Positions 8,365-17,301 of a stretch of 64,000 bases of DNA are shown one piece after another. A program made the translations under genes and the position numbers. Numbering within the stretch: the stretch's first letter is position 1; each line of letters begins with the position of its first letter. This DNA comes from Saprospiraceae bacterium (GTDB lineage: Bacteria; Bacteroidota; Bacteroidia; Chitinophagales; Saprospiraceae), in NCBI GenBank assembly GCA_029262995.1, contig JAJCYH010000026.1, forward strand, positions 1 through 64,000, read 5' to 3'. The notes beneath the pieces are model-generated. The model worked only from the letters and a program-made list of their open reading frames with translations. It had not been told where the DNA came from and did no database searches.

Positions 8365-8631
8365 ATGGACAAGTTAAATCAAAATAGCTTTGCCATTGCA
8401 TCAGGTATTTGTTCCTTACTGTTCCATCTTGGATGTTATTTATTAATAGCGATAATGGGAAAGGGCAGTTTAGTTAAACTGTCCAATCTCTTATTTCACA
8501 GAATGGCTTTTAGTAATATTATTCACATGAAAATATCAGTTGGAGAAACACTCTTTGATGCTTTTTCCTCTTTTCTATTTTGGTGTTCTTTTGGATATTT
8601 ACTTGCTTTCATATACAATAAATTCATCTAG
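8365..8631 (+). CDS. small two-TM membrane protein, DUF5676-like
   Basis: 88 residues with hydrophobic segments at about 8-32 and 60-86. The arrangement NSFAIASGI at the start, a short polar middle, then LFDAFSSFLFWCSFGYLLAFIYNKF resembles DUF5676 small membrane proteins, which often accompany metal or redox genes; the match is suggestive only. It sits 16 bp after the metal-binding lipoprotein gene and its stop overlaps the GTG of the next gene by one base, so the three are probably co-transcribed. Confidence 0.6.
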   Translation: MDKLNQNSFAIASGICSLLFHLGCYLLIAIMGKGSLVKLSNLLFHRMAFSNIIHMKISVGETLFDAFSSFLFWCSFGYLLAFIYNKFI

Positions 8632-9602
8632 TGGATAGTATTACACAAGCAGTCCTCGGTGCAGCAATCGGAGAAGCTGTTCTCGGAAAAAAAATAGGGA
8701 ACATAGCACCAATCTTAGGGGCAATTATTGCAACAATCCCAGATTTAGATATTTTGATCTTGCCATTTATTGATGAGATTCAAAAAATCAGCATGCATAG
8801 GGGATATAGCCATTCTATTTTGTTTTGCATCATAGTTGCTTTATTATTGGCCTATGTTTTACAAAAAATAAAATGGTCTCGGGATATTTCCTTTATCAAG
8901 CTATGGGTCTTTAGTTTTTTAGCTTTATTTACACACATCCTATTAGATGCATTTACTACTTATCGAACTCAATTGTTCTTACCTTTTAGGGATTGGCGAG
9001 TCAGTTTTGATAGTATTAGCATCATTGACCCAGTTTATACTGTTCCTCTTCTCATCGGTGTATTGACAACTGCTTTTTATAAGAATAAAATAGACAATAA
9101 AAGAAGACCCTATAACACTATAGGTCTTATGATCAGTTCTGTTTATTTGATCTTTACTCTAGCCAATAAACAACACATTGGACATGTATTCTATTCTCAA
9201 ATGCAAGAACAAAATATTTCATCTATAAGGCTTCTTACAGTTCCGGTCAAAGTAGGAAATATGATCTGGTATGGTGTAGCTCAAGATAACACCCATCTTC
9301 ATATCGGTAAATATTCCATCCTAGCTAAAAACAAAATAGAGTTTCATTCCTTTCCTATCAATGAACAATTATTAGATGGTTTAGATGAATATTTGATAGA
9401 GAGGATGAAATGGTTTTCTCAAGGTTATTATACAGTAGCGGAAAAAGATGGTAAAATTCGAATCTATAATATGCAATGTGATATGCAAGGTATACGAGAG
9501 TTTGGAGACTACAAAGCACCAACAGCATTCTATTTTGAAATAACACCTTTAGAAAATAATAATTATGAACTGTCTTCTGGTATGCATCCGTTGAAAGAAT
9601 AA
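8631..9602 (+). CDS. YdjM-type membrane-bound metal-dependent hydrolase
   Basis: 323 residues. Starts MDSITQAVLGAAIGEAVLGKK, with PDLDIL at about 37-42, HRGYSHS at 56-62 and LFTHILLDAFTTY at about 103-115; these are the metal-binding blocks of the YdjM/YbcI family of inner-membrane hydrolases. Four to five membrane segments lie in the first 200 residues and a soluble tail of about 120 residues follows. The GTG start overlaps the preceding TAG by one base (TAGTG), which supports translational coupling. Substrate is unknown for the family. Confidence 0.85.
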   Translation: MDSITQAVLGAAIGEAVLGKKIGNIAPILGAIIATIPDLDILILPFIDEIQKISMHRGYSHSILFCIIVALLLAYVLQKIKWSRDISFIKLWVFSFLALFTHILLDAFTTYRTQLFLPFRDWRVSFDSISIIDPVYTVPLLIGVLTTAFYKNKIDNKRRPYNTIGLMISSVYLIFTLANKQHIGHVFYSQMQEQNISSIRLLTVPVKVGNMIWYGVAQDNTHLHIGKYSILAKNKIEFHSFPINEQLLDGLDEYLIERMKWFSQGYYTVAEKDGKIRIYNMQCDMQGIREFGDYKAPTAFYFEITPLENNNYELSSGMHPLKE

Positions 9603-9648
9603 ACCAGCCATTTATTTTACTTAACTTACTTTCAAAAATTAATACCGC

Positions 9649-10782
9649 GTGCCTATTAAAAACAAACATCGCAAACATCCAAAACTGAATAAACCATTCG
9701 AAGGTATCTATCATCATAATGAATGGCAAATCATTGGCGATAATTGTGACAACATATTCATATTTACCCAACAAATTACTGAAACACTCCCAGATTTGAA
9801 AATTGGCTACTTGGATAATGATCATAATCCTGAGCAATACCAGAATACCTTTTATACCCATATCGAAAAAAAAGATAAGCTATCAGAATTTAAAACTAAA
9901 AGTATTGATAATCCATATCAAACTAGAAAATTCGTTTCGAATCTAGATCTACTTTTTGTAAACGGAAATCATTACCAGGCTAGCAAACAAATAATCCTGC
10001 TCAATGAACAACGCTTAGATAAACTTGAAAAAAAAATAAGTACTCTAAATAATATTCAACTCGTTGTAACGGAAAACCAAAACCAGGAAATTCCAGGTTT
10101 TCTGCTTAACCAAATTGGAAAAACTGAACCAATCATTATTCCAAAAACCAATATCTCTGAACTGGTTTCCTTTTTCATGAAAGATTATCATGATAATAAA
10201 GTATTATTAAATGGTCTTGTGTTAGCAGGTGGCAATAGTCAAAGAATGGGACTAGACAAAGGTCAAATCGTATATCATCAAAAGGAACAAAGAGAACACG
10301 AAGCTGACCTACTAAATGGTTTTTGTGCAAAGACATTTATCTCCTGTAAGAAGGAACATCAAGATTCAATACAAAGCCAATACGATTTAATTTGTGATAC
10401 TTATATTGGGCTAGGTCCTTATGGCGGTATTTTATCAGCATTACGAGAGCATCCCGATCGAGCTTGGCTAGTCGTTGCCTGCGATTTGCCATTTTTAACT
10501 CAATCATCCGTAGAGCAGTTGATATCTGAAAGAGATACTTCCAAATTGGCTACTTGCTTCTATAACAAAGAAACTCAATTTCCAGAACCACTAATTACAA
10601 TATGGGAACCTCGCGCATATCCCATCCTACTTGATTACCTATCTCAGGGTTTTTCTTGCCCAAGAAAGGTCCTGATAAATGAAGATATTAAAATGATTGA
10701 ACCTGTAGACAATAGTACTTTAATAAACATCAATAGCAAAGAAGATTGGAATACTTATGAAGATAGATTTACCCCAGAGTAG
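9649..10782 (+). CDS. mobA: molybdenum cofactor guanylyltransferase, N-terminal MobB-like domain
   Basis: 377 residues. Residues 187-375 are a MobA-type nucleotidyltransferase: LNGLVLAGGNSQRMGLDKG (188-205) is the GTP-binding loop, GLGPYGGILSAL and VACDLPFL the substrate and metal region. MobA attaches GMP to molybdopterin to make the bis-MGD or MGD cofactor. Residues 1-180 form a separate domain (HNEWQIIGDNC, LLFVNGNHYQASKQI) like a degenerate MobB without a clear P-loop, a form seen in Bacteroidota. The GTG start is the earliest possible: an in-frame TAA is nine bases upstream. The moeA gene lies tail-to-tail one base away. Confidence 0.85.
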   Translation: MPIKNKHRKHPKLNKPFEGIYHHNEWQIIGDNCDNIFIFTQQITETLPDLKIGYLDNDHNPEQYQNTFYTHIEKKDKLSEFKTKSIDNPYQTRKFVSNLDLLFVNGNHYQASKQIILLNEQRLDKLEKKISTLNNIQLVVTENQNQEIPGFLLNQIGKTEPIIIPKTNISELVSFFMKDYHDNKVLLNGLVLAGGNSQRMGLDKGQIVYHQKEQREHEADLLNGFCAKTFISCKKEHQDSIQSQYDLICDTYIGLGPYGGILSALREHPDRAWLVVACDLPFLTQSSVEQLISERDTSKLATCFYNKETQFPEPLITIWEPRAYPILLDYLSQGFSCPRKVLINEDIKMIEPVDNSTLININSKEDWNTYEDRFTPE

Positions 10783-10783
10783 C

Positions 10784-11980
10784 TTACCTGAATTTTATAA
10801 ATTTATATTTTGTTCCCTTAGGATAAAAGTCCAATCCTCGCGTTAATTCGAGAAAGCCATCAATATTTACCAGATTCGCTAAGTCACCTGATCCATTACC
10901 CTTTATTGGTTGTGCAATTATTTCTGCATTATTGCCTTGCTCCAGTTTTACACCTAAAAAATAAGTCAAGTCTGGTTTGAAGTTCACATTATCTCCCAAA
11001 ATTGCAAATATGCTTCTCCTGTTTTTAACTCCAAGACATAAATTCAACCAGTGTTTGAAATATTTGTGCAAACAAAGAAAAGAGGAAATAGGATTTCCAG
11101 GAAAAGCGAATATTGTACATTGTTCATTCCTTCCAAACCAAAATGGCTTTCCTGGCCTTTGTAGTACCTTATGAAAACATTTTTCAACCCCCAAGCGGTT
11201 TAATGCTTCCGGAATAAAATCAAATTTACCTTTAGAAACACCCCCAGAAAAAATAATAACATCATAGTTTATTAAGTGATCCACCAACCTGTTTGTGATA
11301 ATACCTAAATCGTCATTCAAATGATCTATATCTACTTTTATTCCCCAGCTCTCAATAGAAGCCTTTAATTGATAAACATTAGATTTTCTTATTTGATGAA
11401 TTTCTGGCTCTTCACCAATACCAACTAACTCATCTCCTGTAGATATGACAATTACAGATGGTGCTTTTCGTACTTCAATATGCTCTTTACCAATACTTGC
11501 TGCAATACCTATTTCTGCCGCACTGATTAAGTGAGCAGATTTCACTAACAGATCCCCCCTTTTTTTATCTCTCCCTTGACTATGAATGTTTTGAAAATGA
11601 TTAACGTTTACATCATGGTTAATAATAGCCAATTGATTATGAATCACAATATCCTCATATCTAATTACTGTATCCGTCGCTTTAGGAAGTATGCAACCTG
11701 TCATCACCTCAATGCAGGAACCTGGATCTAACAATTTGCCTTGGGGCGAACCAGCTGCACTTAGTGATTCAATTTTATATTCTCTTTGACCAGATTCAAA
11801 AGATTCATATTGTATGGCGATACCATCCATCATTATCCTGTCAAAAGGAGGAAAATCACGATCTGCATACCAATCTTCAGCCAATATTCTACCAACCGCT
11901 TTATCAATACCAATAGACTCTGAACCAAAATCTCTAGCGCACTCAGCAATAATCTCTACGGCTTTTGAAACATCAATCAT
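10784..11980 (-). CDS. moeA: molybdopterin molybdotransferase MoeA
   Basis: 398 residues, normal length. Inserts molybdate into adenylylated molybdopterin. Visible motifs: PPFDRIMMDGIAI (about 43-55) at the start of domain 1, GDELVG (about 180) opening the catalytic MoCF domain, SGGVSKGKFDF (about 245) and FAFPGNPISS (about 292), then a C-terminal beta domain ending KYKFIKF. It converges with mobA with a one-base gap, so cofactor insertion and nucleotide attachment genes are adjacent but on opposite strands. A user enzyme is not seen in this window. Confidence 0.95.
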   Translation of the reverse strand: MIDVSKAVEIIAECARDFGSESIGIDKAVGRILAEDWYADRDFPPFDRIMMDGIAIQYESFESGQREYKIESLSAAGSPQGKLLDPGSCIEVMTGCILPKATDTVIRYEDIVIHNQLAIINHDVNVNHFQNIHSQGRDKKRGDLLVKSAHLISAAEIGIAASIGKEHIEVRKAPSVIVISTGDELVGIGEEPEIHQIRKSNVYQLKASIESWGIKVDIDHLNDDLGIITNRLVDHLINYDVIIFSGGVSKGKFDFIPEALNRLGVEKCFHKVLQRPGKPFWFGRNEQCTIFAFPGNPISSFLCLHKYFKHWLNLCLGVKNRRSIFAILGDNVNFKPDLTYFLGVKLEQGNNAEIIAQPIKGNGSGDLANLVNIDGFLELTRGLDFYPKGTKYKFIKFR

Positions 11981-12034
11981 TGTATAACTTACATTTTAAA
12001 TTTAGATTCGTAATAACTGGAAGCCTTATTAATA

Positions 12035-13117
12035 TCAATCCCTTCGTTTTTTTGTGAATTCAAGCAAACTGTCCATTCCATGATCAACAGTTTTTTTAAA
12101 CGCTATTTTTCCAAAAGTAGCCATGATCAGTTTTTTAATTGGAGAACTAATTATCCAATAAGCTTCAACATCAACTTTACAATAGTTATCAGTCATCGGA
12201 CTAATAATATAAAATTGATACAACTCATCAACAACTGGTGGACTAGAAGTAAACTCTCCATATACAAGTTGACCCGGCTTGGCCTTTTTGGTAATCGTAA
12301 TAAAATCAAGGTCAGACCCCTTAACAACACATTTATGTTCTGTTCCTAATCTCGTAACTTCTGTTTCATTAAACTCAATTTTATCGATGCCATCTAGCCA
12401 TTGAGTTCGGTAGCGATAATTAGACAAGTACTCAATTAATTTAAAAGCATCAACAGGAAACTCTCTTTGAACAACTAAATTTGGACTCCTTTCAAAATGG
12501 ATTTTTTTTACTTGCTCTAAAGGATTAATCTTTAAGTTTTCATTCTTGATTTTCGAATATGCATATTCGATTTCCTTGCCATCATAACTATCTTTACCAT
12601 GATTGAATGAAAATAATTTAGATCTATAGTCTAATGGCAGACCGATTTCATTTACTAAAGCCTTGCTTATTAGAACATAATTATCACTATCAACAGAATT
12701 TTTCATTAACCGATGTACTTCAATTACTTCTGTACCAAATGGTTTCCTATTATCCTGCACTGTAATAAATTGTAATTCACCACAATGAGCCACAATTTTA
12801 AGTTGCAGATTCGGTGCAGTCTTACAAGCATTGCAAGGACAGATTCTATTCGTTTCCAATAATTTAAGATGACTATGAAAAGCAGTAAACATCATTTCTA
12901 CTTGCGCTAGTATCATCTCCAGAGAAAGCAATTCCTTTTCTTTATAAAAAAATAACGCATCACCTTCAACTTCCGCCAATTGGAAGCCCTGTGTGTTGGC
13001 GTCAATTAATACCTCCAGTAATTCTGCTATAACATGTTGACTGTGTTCAACTTCAGTTGTTTGAATGAATTTTGTAAAGCCCGAAATATCTGGAATAAAA
13101 AGTAGTGACTTAGACAT
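12035..13117 (-). CDS. DUF2652 cyclase-like protein with SRPBCC domain
   Basis: About 360 residues from the ATG at 13115-13117; a TTG six codons upstream is the alternative. The N-terminal part (LLFIPDISGFTKFI, LAEVEGDALFFY) is DUF2652, which has the look of a class III nucleotide cyclase fold (D-x-S-G-F, then GDA). A CPCNACK cysteine cluster lies near residue 110. From about 210 a START/SRPBCC-like lipid-binding domain follows (VVQREFPVDAFKLIEYL, YRTQWLDGIDKIEF). Whether it makes a cyclic nucleotide is unknown. It heads the leftward group 66 bp after the thioredoxin gene. Confidence 0.8.
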   Translation of the reverse strand: MSKSLLFIPDISGFTKFIQTTEVEHSQHVIAELLEVLIDANTQGFQLAEVEGDALFFYKEKELLSLEMILAQVEMMFTAFHSHLKLLETNRICPCNACKTAPNLQLKIVAHCGELQFITVQDNRKPFGTEVIEVHRLMKNSVDSDNYVLISKALVNEIGLPLDYRSKLFSFNHGKDSYDGKEIEYAYSKIKNENLKINPLEQVKKIHFERSPNLVVQREFPVDAFKLIEYLSNYRYRTQWLDGIDKIEFNETEVTRLGTEHKCVVKGSDLDFITITKKAKPGQLVYGEFTSSPPVVDELYQFYIISPMTDNYCKVDVEAYWIISSPIKKLIMATFGKIAFKKTVDHGMDSLLEFTKKRRD

Positions 13118-13202
13118 AACCAAAGGTAAATTCAATAGATATTAAAGAAAACGATTTCGTGCAAATTACTACTTATATTTATAAGGAAAATAATTTTCTA
13201 AC

Positions 13203-14330
13203 CTACTTGTCTTTATCTATTTTTAATACAGAAAGAGTGGGTCTATATTTAAGTTTTTCAGCTACTGCAAGTTCATTTGCTTTGGTTACATGCTGTATCG
13301 CCATTTCCTTTTGATCAAGTTTAAATAATGCAACTGAATAAAAATCATGCATTAACACATTCCACTCATCCTTATGAATCTTATTAAATGTTTCTATAAT
13401 GTCCTCATAAAATTTTATGCTATGAACATTTTCCAAAAGGAATGAAAAAATTAAAAGCTTATAACCATAATCTTTACATGATGGGTAATTCAGAATAAAG
13501 CTTTTACCAAACACCAACTTCTCCTTTACAAACACTTCCTCATCCTGTCTATTACTTAATAAATAGTAAGGAAGGGTGCATAAATAAGCACTTACTTCAT
13601 CTAATTCTTCAAACCCAAGTCCTTTTAGTTTCTCATTGACAACATGAATATACTTTGGGTCCGTCAATGCGTGTTTGATAAAATAATTTACTGCAAATTT
13701 ATCACGAATTATCTTGCTCTTTCGAAGCATCATATTGCCATTCTTTAACTCAGTCTCCATCCTATAATCAGCCTCTAGTAGTGAACCATAATGATCAATC
13801 ATAAGACTCTGGTAAGCAGGTAAGTAATAGAATGCAGATTTAATTAAAGATTTAAAATGCCTATCGGCCAATTGATTGGAAGAAACTTTGAGAAAACTTA
13901 ACAATGCTTCTTCATTATAAGAATTGTCTCTATAATTGTGTAGCTCAACAATTATCTTTCCCAATTCCAAAAACATCTTGGCTGACATTCCTCCTGTTGT
14001 TCTATAAACCGTTTCTTTGTTAGAATCGAAGAACAGCAATGTCGGATAAGCTTGTACATTCCATTCACGCTTTAGCTTCCCGTTATACTTCTCATCAAGT
14101 TGTACATTAATAAACTTTGCGTTATAATAATCCGAGACAACATCATTTGAGAATACCTCTGATTCCAATCTCTTACATGGACCGCACCAGCTTGCAGTAA
14201 AATCTACAAATAATAATTGATCTGTCTTCTGGCTTTCCTTAACTGCTTTACCATAAGTTTTATAAAAATTGATACTAGCCTCACTTGAAAATGAAACTAA
14301 CAAACAAACCAAAAGTAGAATAGTCTTCAT
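13203..14330 (-). CDS. exported thioredoxin-fold protein
   Basis: 375 residues. Signal peptide 1-18 (MKTILLLVCLLVSFSSEA). A thioredoxin domain covers about 22-130: FVDFTASWCGPCKRLE with Cys49/Cys52, then AYPTLLFFDSN with the cis-Pro. The remaining 240 residues are helical and without a recognised domain, a layout common in Bacteroidota periplasmic thioredoxins. Probably reduces or repairs disulfides of exported proteins. Partner not evident from neighbours. Confidence 0.88.
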   Translation of the reverse strand: MKTILLLVCLLVSFSSEASINFYKTYGKAVKESQKTDQLLFVDFTASWCGPCKRLESEVFSNDVVSDYYNAKFINVQLDEKYNGKLKREWNVQAYPTLLFFDSNKETVYRTTGGMSAKMFLELGKIIVELHNYRDNSYNEEALLSFLKVSSNQLADRHFKSLIKSAFYYLPAYQSLMIDHYGSLLEADYRMETELKNGNMMLRKSKIIRDKFAVNYFIKHALTDPKYIHVVNEKLKGLGFEELDEVSAYLCTLPYYLLSNRQDEEVFVKEKLVFGKSFILNYPSCKDYGYKLLIFSFLLENVHSIKFYEDIIETFNKIHKDEWNVLMHDFYSVALFKLDQKEMAIQHVTKANELAVAEKLKYRPTLSVLKIDKDK

Positions 14331-14430
14331 ACATTTATGTCTTTATGCTTTACGCAAAATTTTAGTTAAAATTACAAAAAGCATTATTAACAAACATATA
14401 GAAAGAAATGCATAAGATAGTGAATGATTG

Positions 14431-15120
14431 TCAATCAACTACACCGATTGCTTCAAATGACTTAGACGGAAGTATCTTAATAGTAAACCCTAGATAAGCA
14501 CCTACGGCATCATAGGACGGATTGCGATCCTCACCAAATAAAAAAGCATTTGAAATATGTAAGTTTCTAAGTCCTACCTTTAAAAAAGAATCATTTTTAA
14601 TTTTAAATGATGTTGTTAATCCGTAAGTCTTGGTAAAATTGAACACTGTTCCTCCATCTGGAAATTCCTTCGAACTAATAATTATTCCAAAACTGTTCTC
14701 AAAATGTAATTTAAACTTCGGACGATTAACTAGATACCAATTAAAAAATATAGCACTGCCAAGCCCGTGAGTTGCTTTTTCACTGTTCTTAAAATTATAA
14801 TATTGCGCCTCTAAGCCATATTGAAGCATTTTGAAGGCCTGCCTTCCTAAACCATAATTTATAAATCGCAAGTTACTCTTCTGAAAGTCAGGATCATATT
14901 CTTCTAGATATCCAATATAAATATTGCTTTCCCAGGTTTTATTGTATTGCTTCTCCTTGTTTAAGTGCTTGGTCAAGAATAAACCACCAATATTAAGAAG
15001 TAGTGTAGTTTTATCATGAAATTCTAAAGGGTTCTGCCACTCAAATTGTCCACATAGATTTATGTTAAAAACTATTATTATACCAAGAATGATGGGAATA
15101 TTATATTTCAGGATACGCAC
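14431..15120 (-). CDS. acyloxyacyl hydrolase (PagL-like lipid A deacylase)
   Basis: 229 residues from a GTG start, with a signal peptide ending near GQ (residue 25). The rest alternates as an outer-membrane beta-barrel. Near the end LRNLHISNAFLFGEDRNPSYD carries the His-x-Ser-Asn pair of the PagL family catalytic site, followed by NPSYDAVGAYLGF. Family members remove the 3-O-linked acyl chain of lipid A. The third catalytic acid is not certain from the sequence; Glu or Asp residues follow the Ser within eight positions. It lies 10 bp after the DUF2147 gene and probably shares its transcript. Confidence 0.72.
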   Translation of the reverse strand: MRILKYNIPIILGIIIVFNINLCGQFEWQNPLEFHDKTTLLLNIGGLFLTKHLNKEKQYNKTWESNIYIGYLEEYDPDFQKSNLRFINYGLGRQAFKMLQYGLEAQYYNFKNSEKATHGLGSAIFFNWYLVNRPKFKLHFENSFGIIISSKEFPDGGTVFNFTKTYGLTTSFKIKNDSFLKVGLRNLHISNAFLFGEDRNPSYDAVGAYLGFTIKILPSKSFEAIGVVD

Positions 15121-15130
15121 AACTATACAT

Positions 15131-15994
15131 TTAATTAATATTCTTGCTTATGGCGGACACTCTTTTCCATGTTTGAGTTCTATGGAATGGACCCCAATAT
15201 CCCCTCAGTTTTAATGTGTTCTTGTCTTCAAGCCAAATTGAACTGTTATATGTCTTACCATTTCCGGGATCCATTACTTTGCCATTAACCCAATGCTCTT
15301 GGTTAGTCATCTGATCTTTTAACTCAAAATTATATAAAATTTTCATTCCCACAATATTTTCTCCTTTCAATGCTCCAGTGCAACTTATACAAATAGCGTC
15401 TTGTCCTTCCCATGGTTGAGTATATTTTTCAATAACCTTACCCTTTAAAGTGTTCTCATCAATGTATAATTCAATTCGAGAACTTGGTAATCCTGAAACA
15501 TCATCAATAGCATTCCATATTCCTAGTACACCGGTCTCAGTCTTTCTTCTTTTTACCAATTCCCAATTTTGAGTTCTGTTTAAAAATCTAACACCAGGCA
15601 AATATGCTCTGAGTTTTAATTTGCGATCACTCTCCAACCAGATTTTACCATTGTAAATTTTCCCATTGGATGGATCCAATACTTTTCCACCCACCCAATT
15701 GCTTCCATCCTTGGAAAAATCCCATAAAACGTCCATGCCTAAAACGTTTTGCATATGTCTTTCCCCTTGACAATAATAACATTTGGGGTTATTACCTTCC
15801 CAAGGCTGAAAAAAGATATTCTGGACTGTGCCTACTATGCCTTCTTTATGATTAGTAATTAAGACCCTTGAAAGAGGCATACCTGTTTCATCATGATAAC
15901 TTTCCCACAATCCCTCTACAGTTTGAGAATGCAGTACATTTGTAAATGATAAAAGAACGAATATTAGTAAGGAAATTATTTCATGAATTTTCAT
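15131..15994 (-). CDS. exported protein with two DUF2147 domains
   Basis: 287 residues from the internal ATG that opens a good signal peptide (MKIHEIISLLIFVLLSF...SQ). A TTG 20 codons upstream would put the start inside the preceding gene and bury the leader. Two tandem copies follow: GLWESYHDETGMPLSRV...QNWELV and GIWNAIDDVSGLPSSRI...QTWKRV. Each has QPWEG, a C-x-x-C pair (CYYC, CISC) and a W-x-x-GKV-DP-NGK-Y block, the DUF2147 signature. Periplasmic; function unknown for the family. Between the hydroxylase and PagL-like genes, suggesting envelope work. Confidence 0.85.
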   Translation of the reverse strand: MKIHEIISLLIFVLLSFTNVLHSQTVEGLWESYHDETGMPLSRVLITNHKEGIVGTVQNIFFQPWEGNNPKCYYCQGERHMQNVLGMDVLWDFSKDGSNWVGGKVLDPSNGKIYNGKIWLESDRKLKLRAYLPGVRFLNRTQNWELVKRRKTETGVLGIWNAIDDVSGLPSSRIELYIDENTLKGKVIEKYTQPWEGQDAICISCTGALKGENIVGMKILYNFELKDQMTNQEHWVNGKVMDPGNGKTYNSSIWLEDKNTLKLRGYWGPFHRTQTWKRVSAISKNIN

Positions 15995-16019
15995 ATTTAA
16001 TTTTTGACTTTTATAATAA

Positions 16020-16784
16020 TTAATTTGTATCCTTCGAGTGTGTGATTTTTTCAAAAGTCTCTACATATTTCCCGTGTTCCGTTTTCAACCATTTGTCCCA
16101 CCATGTAAAATAGAGACCATAGTTGCTATTAAAATACCGGTGATGCATGTCATGATGTACAGTCGTAGTATGCCAATTCAGGTATCTGTTATCTATAAAT
16201 GATTTAGGAAGCAACTCCATTCCCAAATGTCCTTGCACATTTCTCAAAATCATATAAATAAGAAAAATCAACAATGCTGTTTCATGGGCCGGAATAATAA
16301 AAACAATGATTGGAAATATTCCAGCCTCAATTATAGCTTCAATCGGGTGGAAGCTGTATGCCGCCCATGGAGTAGGACTAGTCGATCTATGATGCACCAA
16401 ATGAACATGTTTAAATATTCTAGGATGGTGCATTAATCTATGTGTCCAATAAAACCAAGTGTCATGAATAAGAATCATTAATACAATACTCAATGAAAAC
16501 CACAACCATCCTTTCTCAGAAATGTCTTCATAGATCAATGTATATCCTGATTGTTTTGCCATTAGAATACTACATCCAATTATACTGAAAACGATTATTG
16601 TAGAAATAGAGTACTTTATTTCATACAAGACTTGGCTAGACTTTATCGATCGCCTTTGGATAATCCTGTGCTTAACTGTTTTCTTAAAAAATTTCCAGAA
16701 TAGTAAATAAGCCATACCAGCAGCTAATACATATCTCAAAAAGTCAATTAATAATACATAAGGATAAGCATCAAAAAAATTCAT
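16020..16784 (-). CDS. fatty acid hydroxylase / sterol desaturase family protein
   Basis: 254 residues, four or more membrane helices. The di-iron histidine clusters are clear: HDTWFYWTHRLMHH (about 105-118), HVHLVHHRS (about 124-132) and TTVHHDMHHRYF (about 207-218). Members hydroxylate or desaturate lipids with O2. No sterol-pathway gene is near, so a fatty acid or other lipid substrate is likely. The ATG follows the TonB-like gene by 16 bp; the gene ends 25 bp before the DUF2147 start, so an operon is likely. Confidence 0.9.
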   Translation of the reverse strand: MNFFDAYPYVLLIDFLRYVLAAGMAYLLFWKFFKKTVKHRIIQRRSIKSSQVLYEIKYSISTIIVFSIIGCSILMAKQSGYTLIYEDISEKGWLWFSLSIVLMILIHDTWFYWTHRLMHHPRIFKHVHLVHHRSTSPTPWAAYSFHPIEAIIEAGIFPIIVFIIPAHETALLIFLIYMILRNVQGHLGMELLPKSFIDNRYLNWHTTTVHHDMHHRYFNSNYGLYFTWWDKWLKTEHGKYVETFEKITHSKDTN

Positions 16785-16800
16785 TAGTTTATTTATATTT

Positions 16801-17202
16801 TTAATTCAGATAGAAGCCAATCAAAATAATTCTACTTGACTCGATAGGTTTACCTTTAAATTTAGCTGGATTCCACTTTGGCATTTGTAGTACTAATCTG
16901 ACTGCTTCCTCCTCACAGCCATATCCAATACCTTCCATAGTTTTTACTTTTGTAATACTCCCATTACGGGAAATGTATAACTTCAATTTTACCTTCCCCT
17001 CAATTCCATTGTGTCTAGCTAAAAAAGGATAAACAATATTATTTTGTAGATATTCAATTCCTTCATTAGACATCCTAGAATAAGAATTCATCCTGCTGAT
17101 GCTATCTCTATTACTTAATGAAGAAAATGTATTCCCTATACTGGCGGTTACCATAAAAAATGATGGTATAATCATCATCAGTACCAATAATAACTTTTGC
17201 AT
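16801..17202 (-). CDS. exported TonB C-terminal domain protein
   Basis: 133 residues. Hydrophobic leader 1-20 (MQKLLLVLMMIIPSFFMV), then a TonB C-terminal-like domain: IEYLQNNIVYPFLARHNGIEGKVKLKL broken here into YLQNNIVYPFLAR, GIEGKVKLKLYISRNGSI and EEEAVRLVLQMPKWNPAKFKGKPI. It lacks the long Pro-rich linker and the anchor of a full TonB, so it may act as a partial energy transducer or a stand-alone peptidoglycan/receptor-binding module. First gene of the leftward run 16801-14431. Confidence 0.82.
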   Translation of the reverse strand: MQKLLLVLMMIIPSFFMVTASIGNTFSSLSNRDSISRMNSYSRMSNEGIEYLQNNIVYPFLARHNGIEGKVKLKLYISRNGSITKVKTMEGIGYGCEEEAVRLVLQMPKWNPAKFKGKPIESSRIILIGFYLN

Positions 17203-17301
17203 AGTATAAAATTTTATTTCTATACCAAATCTGAATTTTTATGCTTTAAGAGTCTAATCGATACTAAAAAATGTTGATCGATTTCAAAATCGAGGAGGAT
17301 T

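Noticed and set aside
13121-13128. TACCTTTG on the minus strand just before the DUF2652 ATG as a promoter element
   Set aside because: No TTG lies 17-23 bases upstream, and transcription would start inside the coding region.
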